DNA of 64,000 nt from Teredinibacter sp. KSP-S5-2 (lineage in GTDB: Bacteria; Pseudomonadota; Gammaproteobacteria; Pseudomonadales; Cellvibrionaceae), in NCBI RefSeq assembly GCF_032773895.1, contig NZ_CP120416.1:4431001-4495000 (forward strand). Direction: 5' to 3'. The notes beneath the pieces are model-generated. The model did not search any database and was not told where the DNA came from. It saw nothing but the letters and a program-made list of their open reading frames with translations. This document shows positions 46,226 to 55,913 of the stretch, piece after piece; positions within the stretch are counted from its first letter, which is position 1, and each line of letters begins with the position of its first letter. Made by a program: the position numbers and the translations under genes.

Positions 46226-47752
46226 TTACGCACACGCCTTATATTTACGATCAAAATAATCAGAGAGAAACCCTACTTTACGTGTCAGATTCCTCATAAC
46301 AGCATAATCATTCGCTTCAAAGCAGTTAGTAACAATAATTAACGGCACAAAGAGCGCAACGTAAACAAAGCCGCCTAAAACAAACATAAACGGCAAATCA
46401 ATCGTGTTGGCAAGTATGTAGGATGCTGCTGCACTGAACCCACCAATCACAGTTACCTTGGTAATTTTGCTCCAGCTCGGCCATGCATTCAATTTATTGT
46501 AGGTATAAAACATCAGGAACAAGGTAATCCCCACGTTCACAATACAATTGGCCACTATCGCACCAAGCAATCCGAAGAATTTAATCAGGAAGAAGTCCAT
46601 TAACAAGCTTGCACCCAGGCCCCACAGTGTAATCTTCAACAAAAAAGATTGGCGATCGGAACTCATTAAGTAGGCATTGATGGATTCACGGAAGTTCTTA
46701 AATATAGCAACCAGAATAAAAACTCTAAACACCCACGCTGCATGAGCGTAGCCCTCACCATAGAGAAGGGCAACGACATCTTCCGCAAACACTGCCAAAG
46801 GAAACGACACCAATATGGAAAGGATATAGATATAACGCGTTGACTGTTTCACCGCTATCCCAGGGGTTCCCTTGGGGTCAGCCACCGAACGAGCAATAAT
46901 CGGTAACAAAACTGAGCTGTATACACCCGGAACCAACATCATTGCAGCACCTGCCAGGACGTATCCGATGTTAAAAAATGCAATGGATTCGTTGTCAGCA
47001 AAGTGCTTAAGAAAAAACAGTTCGGACTGGCCCACCACAATAAACCCCAGTACCGAGTTAATACTGACCACCTTTAAATGGTGATTAATTCGTTTTAGCG
47101 GGAGGTCATTATATTTACCCTGCTTTACCTGGGTGAACTCATCCTGGTGAATACGATAGGCATAGATATAGGATATTAACCAATACAACACACAGACAAT
47201 AAAATAGATGTAAATAAAAGTTGCCAGGCTTGATCCAACAAAATACGCGACGAGTACCAACGCCAAATTAGCGGGGGAGACCACCATTACCGTGTAGGCA
47301 AGATAATCAAAACGCTCAAAGCCTTTGTAAACTCCCACGCGGAACATATGGTAGCTTTTTAGTACCACCGCAAAGGCAACCACAAAAGCCAGCTGGGCAT
47401 GCTCCTTATCCACGATCCACTCAGGATGAACAAGTAGAATCAAACATGTAACAGAAATGACAATAATAACTTTTGTCAGCTGCACCCGCCGGAAATACCC
47501 GTATAGGGCTGTAAATAAATTCGCCTGTTTTGTCGCGCGTATCTCGGAGAAAAATTTGATCGCACCCGTATTAATTCCAGCATTAGCAAGAACTACCAGC
47601 AGAGCTGCCAACCAGATTAGATAGCTGTATACACCATAAAGCTCCGGCCCCAAGGTTCTCGCAATCAAGATCGAGATAATCAGCCCCAAAAAATACTCAA
47701 GGTATATATTTATCGAGGAATAGAATGTATTCCGTATGGTGGAGTGAGCCAT
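46226..47752 (-). CDS. Wzx-type oligosaccharide flippase
   Basis: Moves the lipid-linked repeat unit across the inner membrane. It is a polytopic protein of 508 residues with 12-14 predicted helices, starting with IRNTFYSSINIYLEYFLGLI and ISILIARTLGPELYGVYSYL (the Polysacc_synt opening with its LGPxxYGxY phrase). The C-terminal ~20 residues are basic and cytoplasmic. It begins two bases before the end of the Wzy gene and is thus coupled to it. Together with Wzy, Wza and Wzz it makes a Wzx/Wzy-dependent pathway. Confidence 0.9.
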   Translation of the reverse strand: MAHSTIRNTFYSSINIYLEYFLGLIISILIARTLGPELYGVYSYLIWLAALLVVLANAGINTGAIKFFSEIRATKQANLFTALYGYFRRVQLTKVIIVISVTCLILLVHPEWIVDKEHAQLAFVVAFAVVLKSYHMFRVGVYKGFERFDYLAYTVMVVSPANLALVLVAYFVGSSLATFIYIYFIVCVLYWLISYIYAYRIHQDEFTQVKQGKYNDLPLKRINHHLKVVSINSVLGFIVVGQSELFFLKHFADNESIAFFNIGYVLAGAAMMLVPGVYSSVLLPIIARSVADPKGTPGIAVKQSTRYIYILSILVSFPLAVFAEDVVALLYGEGYAHAAWVFRVFILVAIFKNFRESINAYLMSSDRQSFLLKITLWGLGASLLMDFFLIKFFGLLGAIVANCIVNVGITLFLMFYTYNKLNAWPSWSKITKVTVIGGFSAAASYILANTIDLPFMFVLGGFVYVALFVPLIIVTNCFEANDYAVMRNLTRKVGFLSDYFDRKYKACA

Positions 47753-47754
47753 GT

Positions 47755-49035
47755 TTATAGAAGTATCCTTGTAGCCAAATAGATCAACACTAAGCTACCC
47801 ATGCAGCTGGTTGCTATGTACATTTTATAGTGCCCAAACAACGTATGTGCTTCTGTTTTTATTAAACGACCAAATTCCTTTTTTGGCGCCTCTGTGGCTC
47901 TGTAATATGTTCCGATTGCCAAACCGGCAAACAGATACAAAATCGGGGTGTAAGAGCGACTAAGGAAGAAAGCGGTCACAACATAGCCAAGCATTGAAAA
48001 AGTAAAACATTTCGCAATCATGACATTGGTTTCACTACGATCACATTTTACATGACGACCTACTTTATCGTGCCAAATTGTTAACAAAAGCAGCACTGTT
48101 ATAAATAAGAAAGCAAACCACAAAAAGTAGCCAAGAAGGCCCAACTCAGAAAACACCAGTACAAATGAGTTGTGCGCCGTTAAATAATGGTGATCCGTAA
48201 ATTGGCCGTAACCAACGCCAAATAGGGGGCTGCCCTTTAACATTTGGAAACCATCATACCAAGCCTCCAACCGACCCTCTGCGGATTCTTCATCGGCATC
48301 AATCGCTCTGAACATCGACATAACTATTAATGCCGCAGGCAGAGCAGGAACAGCCGCAATCATGGATTTTTTTACACCAAACTTCAGCACACCCCAAAAC
48401 GCCAACAGGCTCATTGTCCCCAGTAATGCACCCCGCGAGTTGGTTAGATACACCCCCCAGGTAATCATCATCGCCGCGCCGAGGAATGCATACTTGAAAA
48501 TATTTTTCGTCGATTTATATAAATACATGGCAATGGGCAGTGTCATCACCAGATACATACCCAAATCGTTAGGATCGTTAATAATTCCTAGATAGGTGAT
48601 ACGCGTGCCCTGCGACAATTGAACCCCCGCCCAACCAAATCCGTTTTCGGACGCTTTCTGGCTCATGCCCTGATGCACCATGATGCAGGCCGCTATCACC
48701 ATAAAAATCATGGCAATTCGCTGCTTTGTGGTGGAGTTAATACCGTTGGATACAATAATCATCGGTAACACAGCCGTGGTCAGAAACTTTTGTGCATTGG
48801 TGATACCACCACCTAGCCACCTGTTCCACACTGCAGAAAGGAAAATGACCAACACCAGACCAAACAATATCTTAATCTGGGGCGCATCAAATCTTCGGTC
48901 TTTTTGCGCCATCATCGATATGGCGGCAACCAGCAAAGCCACCATCACAACAGGCAACCCCTGCAATGGCGGCCAGAATTCTTGTGGACGAACTAATACG
49001 AAAAGTAAGTAAAACAGTAAGCTTACAAATGCCAC
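47755..49035 (-). CDS. Wzy/O-antigen ligase-like polymerase
   Basis: Joins repeat units in the periplasm. GTG start, with GGGA upstream. About ten to twelve membrane helices; the periplasmic loop carries RGALLGTMSLLAFW and LFGVGYGQFTDHHYLTAHNS, the Wzy_C/O-antigen ligase signature (Arg and His expected to act in glycosyl transfer). FVLVRPQEFWPPLQGLP at the start is typical of the exosortase-associated ligase-like group. It is in the same minus-strand operon as the deacetylase, FemAB-like and barrel genes. Confidence 0.9.
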   Translation of the reverse strand: MAFVSLLFYLLFVLVRPQEFWPPLQGLPVVMVALLVAAISMMAQKDRRFDAPQIKILFGLVLVIFLSAVWNRWLGGGITNAQKFLTTAVLPMIIVSNGINSTTKQRIAMIFMVIAACIMVHQGMSQKASENGFGWAGVQLSQGTRITYLGIINDPNDLGMYLVMTLPIAMYLYKSTKNIFKYAFLGAAMMITWGVYLTNSRGALLGTMSLLAFWGVLKFGVKKSMIAAVPALPAALIVMSMFRAIDADEESAEGRLEAWYDGFQMLKGSPLFGVGYGQFTDHHYLTAHNSFVLVFSELGLLGYFLWFAFLFITVLLLLTIWHDKVGRHVKCDRSETNVMIAKCFTFSMLGYVVTAFFLSRSYTPILYLFAGLAIGTYYRATEAPKKEFGRLIKTEAHTLFGHYKMYIATSCMGSLVLIYLATRILL

Positions 49036-49059
49036 GAGTTTATCCCAAAACGTCAGTGA

Positions 49060-50082
49060 TTAGTGGGGGGTTTGATAGGCGCACAATTCGGCAAACGCTA
49101 TTTGAGCCTTAAATTGATCAAAGCTGGTGTAGTGCTCAACATGAAGCCGTTTTAGACCCAAACGCTCCATGTTGGCAATTGGGTTCACACCAGACACATA
49201 AGAACAACCGATTGTGTAACCCATTAACTCCGACATTTTTTTAACGCGAGTGTCGAATGACTCGATACCACCCACAGGGTAGGCAATTGAACAGCATTCT
49301 ACATGAGTATGGGCTTCAATAGTTCTTTTCGATTCTTCCAGCTCATGTTTTAACTGATCACCTTCCAATCGTGTCAGTATCGGATGCGTAACCGTATGAG
49401 AGCCGAACTCAATACCGTAATCGGACATTTCTTTCACCATCTCCCAGGTCAACATCTTATTTTTTGTATCAGAATGGGTATTGATAGGTAATTGATCGCA
49501 TACACGGTGATATAGGATTTCCCGTTCATTGTTCGGAACCTGCTTCAGAATACGCAGAATCCGTCCGAGCAATTTGGTGCAAGAACCAGTTTCATCGCCG
49601 ATGGGAACATTTTCGAAGTAAGGTATGAGAGTTAGACGCCTATCCAGATTCGACTTTAAATGAAAAGCCAACTTATCGGTCCACAAATAATCCTCGGTAT
49701 TAATGTATCCGCTGGAAATAAACATAGTGGCGCTGACATTGTATTTTTTGAGAATTGGAAAAGCCTTAAAGTAGAGGTCATCAAATCCGTCGTCAAATGT
49801 AATGACAATAGTTTCTTTACCATTGTCTGATATAGGGTTTAGAACCGCGTCACGTAAGGTTTTTACGTTGAAATGCTTTGTCAGGTATGCGACCTGCCGT
49901 TCAAATTGCGCAGAATTTGCGCTGATTAATTCAGTATCATAAGGGTAGGTTTTTAGATCAACATCCAAAATACGGTGATACGCCAGTATCTTCAGAGATG
50001 GATTAAACTGGTTGGCAAAGGCACCTAGCTTATCAAGGCCGAAGAGCGAAATAACTTTGCACAATAATTCTCTTTTAGACAT
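49060..50082 (-). CDS. NodB-type polysaccharide deacetylase
   Basis: Second NodB enzyme of the locus, 340 residues. ILAYHRILD opens the domain, VITFDDGFDDLYFKAFPILK carries the catalytic and metal Asp, FGSHTVTHPILT the His pair, and CSIAYPVGG the later conserved Pro/Gly block. No signal peptide is evident, so the side of action is open. An insert of about 60 residues (140-200) between motifs makes it longer than the minimal domain. It starts four bases after the end of the FemAB-like gene. Confidence 0.9.
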   Translation of the reverse strand: MSKRELLCKVISLFGLDKLGAFANQFNPSLKILAYHRILDVDLKTYPYDTELISANSAQFERQVAYLTKHFNVKTLRDAVLNPISDNGKETIVITFDDGFDDLYFKAFPILKKYNVSATMFISSGYINTEDYLWTDKLAFHLKSNLDRRLTLIPYFENVPIGDETGSCTKLLGRILRILKQVPNNEREILYHRVCDQLPINTHSDTKNKMLTWEMVKEMSDYGIEFGSHTVTHPILTRLEGDQLKHELEESKRTIEAHTHVECCSIAYPVGGIESFDTRVKKMSELMGYTIGCSYVSGVNPIANMERLGLKRLHVEHYTSFDQFKAQIAFAELCAYQTPH

Positions 50083-50086
50083 CGCC

Positions 50087-51208
50087 CTATATTATCCTTT
50101 TTATTCGGTCGATGATTTTCCTTTCTACTTTGCTTGCGTTTTTTTGCAACTGATTAGCAAAACAAAATACATCGAACATTTCCGTCTTATGGGCATCGTA
50201 TTTTTCTTTGTAAGAAGTCAATCCACCTTTCATAAAATCATAATATTGCAAACCCTGCTGAATACAATACTCAATGGCTAAAGCATGGGCAGCAACACCA
50301 TAAGGCAATCCTTTTGACTCCATATACACCCCAGATTGATAAAAATAGAAGGTATCTTTAAATACATACCCGTATATTGCTGCCCGTGGAGTATCGTTTT
50401 CCGTGATTTTCAGTATAAACGGCTGAGCTTCTTTCTCATTATGGCTACTCGTAATGAGTGCCATGTGAAACCGATTAAAAATATCTTGCGTAAATGCTCC
50501 CTCTTTACCATCCTTTTGCCACCTATCCTCGTGCAGTTGTTTTAGATCCTGGTAAAAATGCTGGAAGTCCTCGGCCGAACCCGCAATTTGAATCGTAATC
50601 TCTTCGCTACTTTTGACTTTTTTGAAAGCCCGTCGAAGCTGATAGCGAAAGTTTTTTGAGATGAGCTGATCAAAAAAACTATCAACATCCGTCGGTAGTT
50701 TTATGCAGTAGCGATATCCAAGTAAGCGGCTGTCGATACAATTGTGTTCCTGTGCCTGATCAACAATCTGGAACAAAGCGCTACCTTTCACCATATTCTT
50801 TAGATAAATATAGCGCATTCCTGACATCCACTGCTTTAGTTCGGCATAAAACAGTGGCTTCATTTCTTCAAAAGACACCGAATCGTCAATAAGAATATCG
50901 GGGTACTCGCTGGCAACCTCGGCCTCTTCATCCTCACCATACCCTATTGGTTGTAGGACGGAAAACAAACCAAGGCGCTGATAATAAGCGGGAAAAGCAG
51001 CGATCAGTTTATTATCTTGATAGCAAAGCAGAACATGTAGTCGATGACTTTCCTGATGATAATATTGCAGCCAGTGGCATAACCAAGCCCACGAAGTAAA
51101 TAGGGAGGCCGAACTACAACGCTGAACCAAGTCCTGCCATTGACCAGCGATTTCCAGAAACTCGGCTTTATTAGAAAGTACTGTTAGCCTATATTTTTCG
51201 CTATCCAT
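50087..51208 (-). CDS. FemAB-like GNAT-fold protein (exosortase-associated type)
   Basis: A 373-residue protein with two GNAT-like halves. SASLFTSWAWLCHWLQYY and KFFRYQLRRAFKKVK-like SKNFRYQLRRAFKKVKSSEE are typical; the second half ends with GVAAHALAIEYCIQQGLQYY and DFMKGGLTSYKEKY, the conserved BcsL/CelD-like and FemAB region (FxxG). Members transfer amino acids or acyl groups, often to cell-surface polymers. The group is repeatedly encoded beside exosortases. Transferred group unknown; transcribed with the deacetylase and barrel genes. Confidence 0.85.
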   Translation of the reverse strand: MDSEKYRLTVLSNKAEFLEIAGQWQDLVQRCSSASLFTSWAWLCHWLQYYHQESHRLHVLLCYQDNKLIAAFPAYYQRLGLFSVLQPIGYGEDEEAEVASEYPDILIDDSVSFEEMKPLFYAELKQWMSGMRYIYLKNMVKGSALFQIVDQAQEHNCIDSRLLGYRYCIKLPTDVDSFFDQLISKNFRYQLRRAFKKVKSSEEITIQIAGSAEDFQHFYQDLKQLHEDRWQKDGKEGAFTQDIFNRFHMALITSSHNEKEAQPFILKITENDTPRAAIYGYVFKDTFYFYQSGVYMESKGLPYGVAAHALAIEYCIQQGLQYYDFMKGGLTSYKEKYDAHKTEMFDVFCFANQLQKNASKVERKIIDRIKRII

Positions 51209-51263
51209 CGTATACCGCTCTCTGGTTTCTAGCTTACAGTAAACCGAGTTTCACCCTAAACAC

Positions 51264-52697
51264 TTAAAAGAGCCGGTATCTAACCGACAAGGAAATCGTC
51301 GTTTGATCATAATCCCGCTGCTGGACAGGAGCATCGCCCACAGCAATTTCATCATCGTTTTTACGTTTTGCGTAAGAAACAGCAATATCTCCGACCAGGT
51401 TGGAGGAAAATTCATAACTCGTGCCAAGCGTGACTTCGTAGGTATGATCAATACCGAACTCCACTTGATCAATAAATTCTGTCTTCTGATAACTTAAGTC
51501 GAGATCCGTGGACCAGACTTCCGATAAGGCATACTCAATCCCTATATCCGCTCCCGTTCGATCACTATCGCGTAGATCTGTTTCAAAATCTTCACGGTCG
51601 AAGGAGATGCCCATATTAAAACTACCATTGCCATCAAAAATATCGCGGTCAAACTGAACTTCCAGACGCTCGCGCTCCACCACATCGGAAGAAGTGAAGT
51701 TGGTGTCACCGTTGCTCAGGTTACCAGTAAAACCCGTGCTGATACTTAACCCCAACGAAGAGTCGGTCAGCGCCTTAGTGGCAGCAAAGGTAAAGTTACC
51801 CTCAGGGGTAATAATAAAAGCATTAGCCCCCAGGAAAGTACCTTCGGTTTTGGAGCCACTTGCACGCTCAATACTATTGATCCCATAGGAAAAGGAGGCT
51901 TCACCGTATTTAAGAATTCGGGTTACACCAATCTGGAAGTTTTCGCTATCGAATGTCAAATCCCGATCCACACCTGTATCAAACGTCCCAACTTCATACA
52001 CATCGGAATAGGTTCCCCCAAGAAAAACCTGGGTCAGGGGGGATATGCTGCGTCGGAAAAAAGCAGAATAGTTGTAACGTTTACTGGTTCCATCAGTCTG
52101 GGGTGTTAAAGGCTCGTCCTCACCATCAACAAGTTGCCTGGGCTCGTTTTGATCTGAATCCACCTGCACATAGGAAGCACTTAATACGACATTCGTTTCC
52201 CCAAGCCCCAAAAACAGCTCAGGTCCCGTCTCAAAGATTCCCCGACTTATGTTCGTATCGTCATTCTCAGCAAGTAAAGGCGTGGTAATGGCTTCTTCCC
52301 GGTTATACGACGTTAACCACGTGAGACGCTTTGGCATCAAAAACAAGTCAAGATTCAAATTACCCGTCACATCAGAGTTATCCTCTAATGTGTCATTTTC
52401 GTAATCCACATAGTTGAAAAGGGCATCGGTGGAAAACGCCAGCCAATTACTGTCATATGAATGAATAAAGCCGAAATTTACTGTTCGTTGCAGCTCATCA
52501 ACTGATTCGGGCTGATTAACATTTGCATTATCCAGCCATTCCAGGGAAAACCCTATAGATGCATCTGTTTCGGTGGGATTGCCCTGACCGACAGGCACTT
52601 GCGCATGAGCCCCAGTCGAGATAACCAAGGAAGAAAGAATTAAGATGCCACTCCCCAAGTGGGCGGGTTTTGAGATCGACACGATTATCGTTTTCAC
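51264..52697 (-). CDS. Outer-membrane beta-barrel, exosortase-associated (TIGR03016-like)
   Basis: A signal peptide ends near TGAHAQ. The rest, about 440 residues, consists of alternating amphipathic strands with repeated phrases (TNVVLSASYVQVDSDQNE, QVFLGGTYSDVYEVGTFDTG, FQIGVTRILKYGEASFSYGI) and a terminal Phe (SVRYRLF). This pattern and length fit the outer-membrane proteins named with PEP-CTERM systems. It may serve polymer export or anchoring. The start is uncertain: the GTG at 52697 has AGGA immediately adjacent, and a GTG five codons later is also possible. First gene of the minus-strand operon. Confidence 0.8.
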   Translation of the reverse strand: MKTIIVSISKPAHLGSGILILSSLVISTGAHAQVPVGQGNPTETDASIGFSLEWLDNANVNQPESVDELQRTVNFGFIHSYDSNWLAFSTDALFNYVDYENDTLEDNSDVTGNLNLDLFLMPKRLTWLTSYNREEAITTPLLAENDDTNISRGIFETGPELFLGLGETNVVLSASYVQVDSDQNEPRQLVDGEDEPLTPQTDGTSKRYNYSAFFRRSISPLTQVFLGGTYSDVYEVGTFDTGVDRDLTFDSENFQIGVTRILKYGEASFSYGINSIERASGSKTEGTFLGANAFIITPEGNFTFAATKALTDSSLGLSISTGFTGNLSNGDTNFTSSDVVERERLEVQFDRDIFDGNGSFNMGISFDREDFETDLRDSDRTGADIGIEYALSEVWSTDLDLSYQKTEFIDQVEFGIDHTYEVTLGTSYEFSSNLVGDIAVSYAKRKNDDEIAVGDAPVQQRDYDQTTISLSVRYRLF

Positions 52698-52854
52698 TCC
52701 TAGTTGGTTATTCAGTACACCTTAAGCACAGCTGTGAGCCCAAAGCTTAGACTGAATGTATAACGACTTTGTGGATTACGCAGGTGAAACCGCATTCCCT
52801 GGTAGTTTTGGTGTTTAGCTGTTCACTCAAAGAATAATTCTTCTGTTGGCGCAG

Positions 52855-52883
52855 ATAATCCTATATGTAGATTTTTCCGTCAA
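52855..52883 (-). promoter_or_regulatory. Candidate sigma-70 promoter for the barrel operon
   Basis: On the minus strand TTGACG is followed by 17 bases and then GATTAT, close to the -35/-10 consensus. It lies about 158 bases upstream of the barrel gene start. Confidence 0.5.
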
Positions 52884-52974
52884 CAAGAGGGATCAGACCC
52901 ACCTTTAAATCAAAGGCAGATATCTTAATCGACTGGGTCATTAGATGGGAGACTTTCTGGAAATATTGGCCCAA

Positions 52975-53364
52975 CTAATGTTGCGAAAGGTCAATATACC
53001 AAGTTTGTGAATACTCACTTTTTTGATTGTTGTTATCAATTGCTGCTACACGGAAGTAGTAAGCACTTGGATAGAGGCCTGCGACATCAAAATCGAGTAT
53101 CGTGCGGTCATGGATAGTAATGGATGTTGCCGTGTCAGAATCTTTCTGCCAATACTGTAATTCGTAACTCTGAATCTCGTTGTAAGGCAGGTTGTCGCCA
53201 TTCTCTCGAGTTGTCGGAGCCTCCCATGAAACATTTACTTCGTAATCTGCCTCAGGTTTAGCGGCAATCAACCCGCTTCCATCACCTCCGCAGGACGTCA
53301 GCACGGCAGCAATAGGGCTACACGTCATAACTCGGCGCAATGCTTTAAGTTCTCTTGACAACAT
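52975..53364 (-). CDS. Fibronectin type III domain lipoprotein
   Basis: A small secreted protein (129 residues). The basic start, short hydrophobic stretch and AVLTSCGG make a lipobox. Residues 40-128 are one FN3 fold: VNVSWEAPTTRENGDNLPYN, SYELQYWQK, YYFRVAAIDNNNQKSEYS. Such domains mediate binding, often to carbohydrate or protein. An inner ATG at 53328 could be the true start; neither has a clear ribosome site. It lies upstream of the barrel operon on the same strand but is separated by 277 bases. Confidence 0.7.
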   Translation of the reverse strand: MLSRELKALRRVMTCSPIAAVLTSCGGDGSGLIAAKPEADYEVNVSWEAPTTRENGDNLPYNEIQSYELQYWQKDSDTATSITIHDRTILDFDVAGLYPSAYYFRVAAIDNNNQKSEYSQTWYIDLSQH

Positions 53365-53774
53365 ATTGATATGACTAAAAATAATTATTCAAGAAGCTAT
53401 TCTTTGGTTCCGGGCCCAAAAGGGCAACCTTCATTCAGTGACACTTTGTAAACTCGTGAACCAGTTTGCGCCTTTTGCACAAATTGTCGCTTTAATTTTT
53501 CCAGGACTATTCACACTGGTGTAACTGTGCTGCTTCGGTAGAAAATGGGGAAGATTTGACTACAAAAGAGTCTGTCCGCGTAACCCAACAAACGACACGT
53601 TTTCATCCGCCCTCGTCATGTTCGACTAAAATGCATTTCTCGAATGGGCGAGCAGAATAAAGAACTGCCTTAGGTAATCGTTCAATGAGCGTGAATCGGC
53701 TCTGGTAATTTCACCTGAATCCTCATAGAATCCGCGGCCATCTACAAACCCTTTAATAGAAATAGGAAAGGCAT
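53365..53774. other. Intergenic region, exosortase locus to core genes
   Basis: No ORF is supported. GC-rich near 53400-53430 and 53610-53660. The promoter of the 53775 gene should lie here; no clear site was found. Confidence 0.4.
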
Positions 53775-53984
53775 ATGAAACTTGTTAAAAAAACTGCCGA
53801 GTACAGCATCTTTGAGCGTAAAGACAAACGCCATGCTGTTCGCGGTTCAAACGCAAAATGGATAAACGGTGAAGCTAAAGTTGAAATCCTTCAAAAAGAA
53901 GGTCTTTTGAAAAAGCCAGAGCCTAAACCTGCTGAGCCAGCACCGGTAGAAGATTCTCAAGAAGAAGCCGCTTCCGAAGAATAA
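53775..53984 (+). CDS. Small conserved hypothetical protein (69 aa)
   Basis: AGGAAAGG precedes the ATG and a strong terminator follows the stop, so it is a real single gene. The N-terminal 45 residues are basic (YSIFERKDKRHAVRGSNAKW); the tail (48-69) is Pro/Glu-rich and disordered. Small proteins of this kind are seen in related gammaproteobacteria without known function; the Lys/Arg-rich start could bind nucleic acid. No motif is recognised. Confidence 0.75.
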   Translation: MKLVKKTAEYSIFERKDKRHAVRGSNAKWINGEAKVEILQKEGLLKKPEPKPAEPAPVEDSQEEAASEE

Positions 53985-53989
53985 TCTCA

Positions 53990-54024
53990 AAAAAAGCCTA
54001 AAGCGGAAAACTTTAGGCTTTTTT
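53990..54024 (+). terminator. Strong intrinsic terminator
   Basis: AAAAAAGCCTAAAG pairs perfectly with CTTTAGGCTTTTTT (14 bp) around a seven-base loop, ending in a T run. It follows the small 53775 gene and could also insulate hemH. Confidence 0.93.
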
Positions 54025-54125
54025 ATTTCCCCGAATTTTGTACTCTATCACCCGTATCACAGAATCCATCTGAGCCCCCCACTCGTAGTATTGGGCATGA
54101 CTCAACTAAGCAGGTAACCATTCAA

Positions 54126-55226
54126 GTGAAATATCGGGGTATTACAACCTACAGGCACGACACGCCCAAACGCATTGGCGTACTGATTACCAACCTTGGC
54201 TCTCCAGACGCGCCGACCAAGCAAGCCTTAAGAACCTATTTAAAACAGTTCCTTTCCGACCCGCGCGTGATTGAGGTTCCCAAAGCCATTTGGTGGTTTA
54301 TCTTAAACGGTATCATCCTAAACACCCGACCGGCTAAATCCGCCGAGGCCTACCGACAGGTCTGGACAGAGCAGGGCTCACCACTTGCGATCTACACCCA
54401 AAAACAAGCGCACCTCTTGGCAGAATCACTGCATAAGGAATACGGTGAGAACATCTGCGTTGAGTGGGCAATGCGTTACGGCAATCCATCTATCGGCTCC
54501 GCATTAGAAAAACTACAACATGACAATTGCGACAGAATTGTCGTTCTGCCACTTTATCCACAATATGCCGCAAGCGCGACAGCCTCAACATTCGATGCGA
54601 TAGCGGAGGATTTTAAAACTCGTCGCTGGCTTCCCGAACTGCGCTTTGTGCAAAACTATCATGACTTTCCGCCCTATATTCAGGCGCTAAGCGCAAAGAT
54701 TGCAAGTTTCTGGCAGCTTCACGGCAAACCCGACAAACTGGTCTTTTCCTACCACGGCATACCATTGCGGTATTTTCATAATGGCGACCCTTACCCTTGC
54801 CAATGCATGAAAACTGCGCGTCTGGTAGCCGAAGCACTCAATCTGCAGCAAGACGATTACCTTATTAGCTTCCAATCCCGTTTTGGTAAAGAGCCTTGGG
54901 TTCAACCCTATACCGATGAAACCCTGAAACAACTGGCAAAAGACGGTACAAAACATGTACAAGTCGTTTGCCCCGGTTTTTCATCTGACTGCCTGGAGAC
55001 ACTGGAAGAAATTGGAGAAGAGAACAAAGCTTATTTTATGCAGGCTGGAGGCGAAACCTTCCACTATATCCCGGCTTTAAACGACGACCACGACCATATC
55101 GAGATGTTAAAAAACCTCGTCGGAAAACATCTCTCAGGCTGGGATATATCCATAAACTCATCTGAAGAACTCAATGCTCAGCTAACACGGGTTAAACAAT
55201 GTCCGTTTAATCAGAAAAACCAGTGA
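54126..55226 (+). CDS. hemH: Ferrochelatase
   Basis: Inserts Fe2+ into protoporphyrin IX, the last step of protoheme synthesis, at the inner face of the inner membrane. GVLITNLGSPDAPTKQALRT begins the domain; FSYHGIPLRYFHNGDPY contains the catalytic His, and CPGFSSDCLETLEEI the second conserved block with the active-site Glu. The 366-residue length fits bacterial enzymes with a short N-terminal extension. GTG start. It supplies heme for the cytochromes in this window, among others. It stands alone. Confidence 0.95.
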   Translation: MKYRGITTYRHDTPKRIGVLITNLGSPDAPTKQALRTYLKQFLSDPRVIEVPKAIWWFILNGIILNTRPAKSAEAYRQVWTEQGSPLAIYTQKQAHLLAESLHKEYGENICVEWAMRYGNPSIGSALEKLQHDNCDRIVVLPLYPQYAASATASTFDAIAEDFKTRRWLPELRFVQNYHDFPPYIQALSAKIASFWQLHGKPDKLVFSYHGIPLRYFHNGDPYPCQCMKTARLVAEALNLQQDDYLISFQSRFGKEPWVQPYTDETLKQLAKDGTKHVQVVCPGFSSDCLETLEEIGEENKAYFMQAGGETFHYIPALNDDHDHIEMLKNLVGKHLSGWDISINSSEELNAQLTRVKQCPFNQKNQ

Positions 55227-55248
55227 ACATCCCCCAGAGTAACAGGGT

Positions 55249-55746
55249 TTACTCAGTGAACATCTTGGGATAGATAAACACACTTTGCTTTCCGGAATTG
55301 GCGCGGATATCGCGCCAATTCTCAATATCCAATATTAACTGCACATATCCACATGTCGGTATGTTTTCTATCTCTGCTTCTGCGAGGTAGTTATGTAACT
55401 CTGTAAACGCGGGGTTGTGACCAACGATAACAATACTTGATGCTTCATCTTCCAGCTCGCGAAGCCAATACACTAAATCCATATGATCAAAGGTATAGAG
55501 CTGGTCGTCAATTCGGAAAACATCACTGCCGATCGCAAGCTCTGTAAGAATCCGCTCAATAGTGGATTGTGCCCTTACCGCGGGACTACAGTACACATGG
55601 TTAAAAGCACAACCACTTTGCGCGATTTTTTCCGCCATTAGTGCACACGACGCTCGACCCCGTTTATTTAGAGGCCGATTAACATCAGGGACACCAGGAT
55701 CTCGCCAGCTGGATTTTGCATGCCGAATTAAATGAAGATATTTCAT
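55249..55746 (-). CDS. sixA: SixA-type phosphohistidine phosphatase
   Basis: A histidine-phosphatase-superfamily enzyme that removes phosphate from phosphohistidine on signalling or phosphotransferase proteins. LIRHAKSSW (residues 6-14) is the RHG-type catalytic motif, with the second His in IVIVGHNPAF. At 165 residues it is like E. coli SixA. GGAG precedes the ATG. It is convergent with hemH and divergent from a protein kinase gene, so a signalling link with that kinase is possible but not shown. Confidence 0.88.
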   Translation of the reverse strand: MKYLHLIRHAKSSWRDPGVPDVNRPLNKRGRASCALMAEKIAQSGCAFNHVYCSPAVRAQSTIERILTELAIGSDVFRIDDQLYTFDHMDLVYWLRELEDEASSIVIVGHNPAFTELHNYLAEAEIENIPTCGYVQLILDIENWRDIRANSGKQSVFIYPKMFTE

Positions 55747-55913
55747 CGTTCACTCCGTCGAGGTTGGACTAAGTTTCCCGGCCTTGTCACCTCTCAGGCG
55801 GAACCATTGCTCAAGCTTAGCACTAATATCAGCTTTCTAGGCTAAGCTTTACTTACTTGGTAGTAAAAAAATAAACAACTTCACGGCATCATCCATACCA
55901 GCAGAGCGTATTC

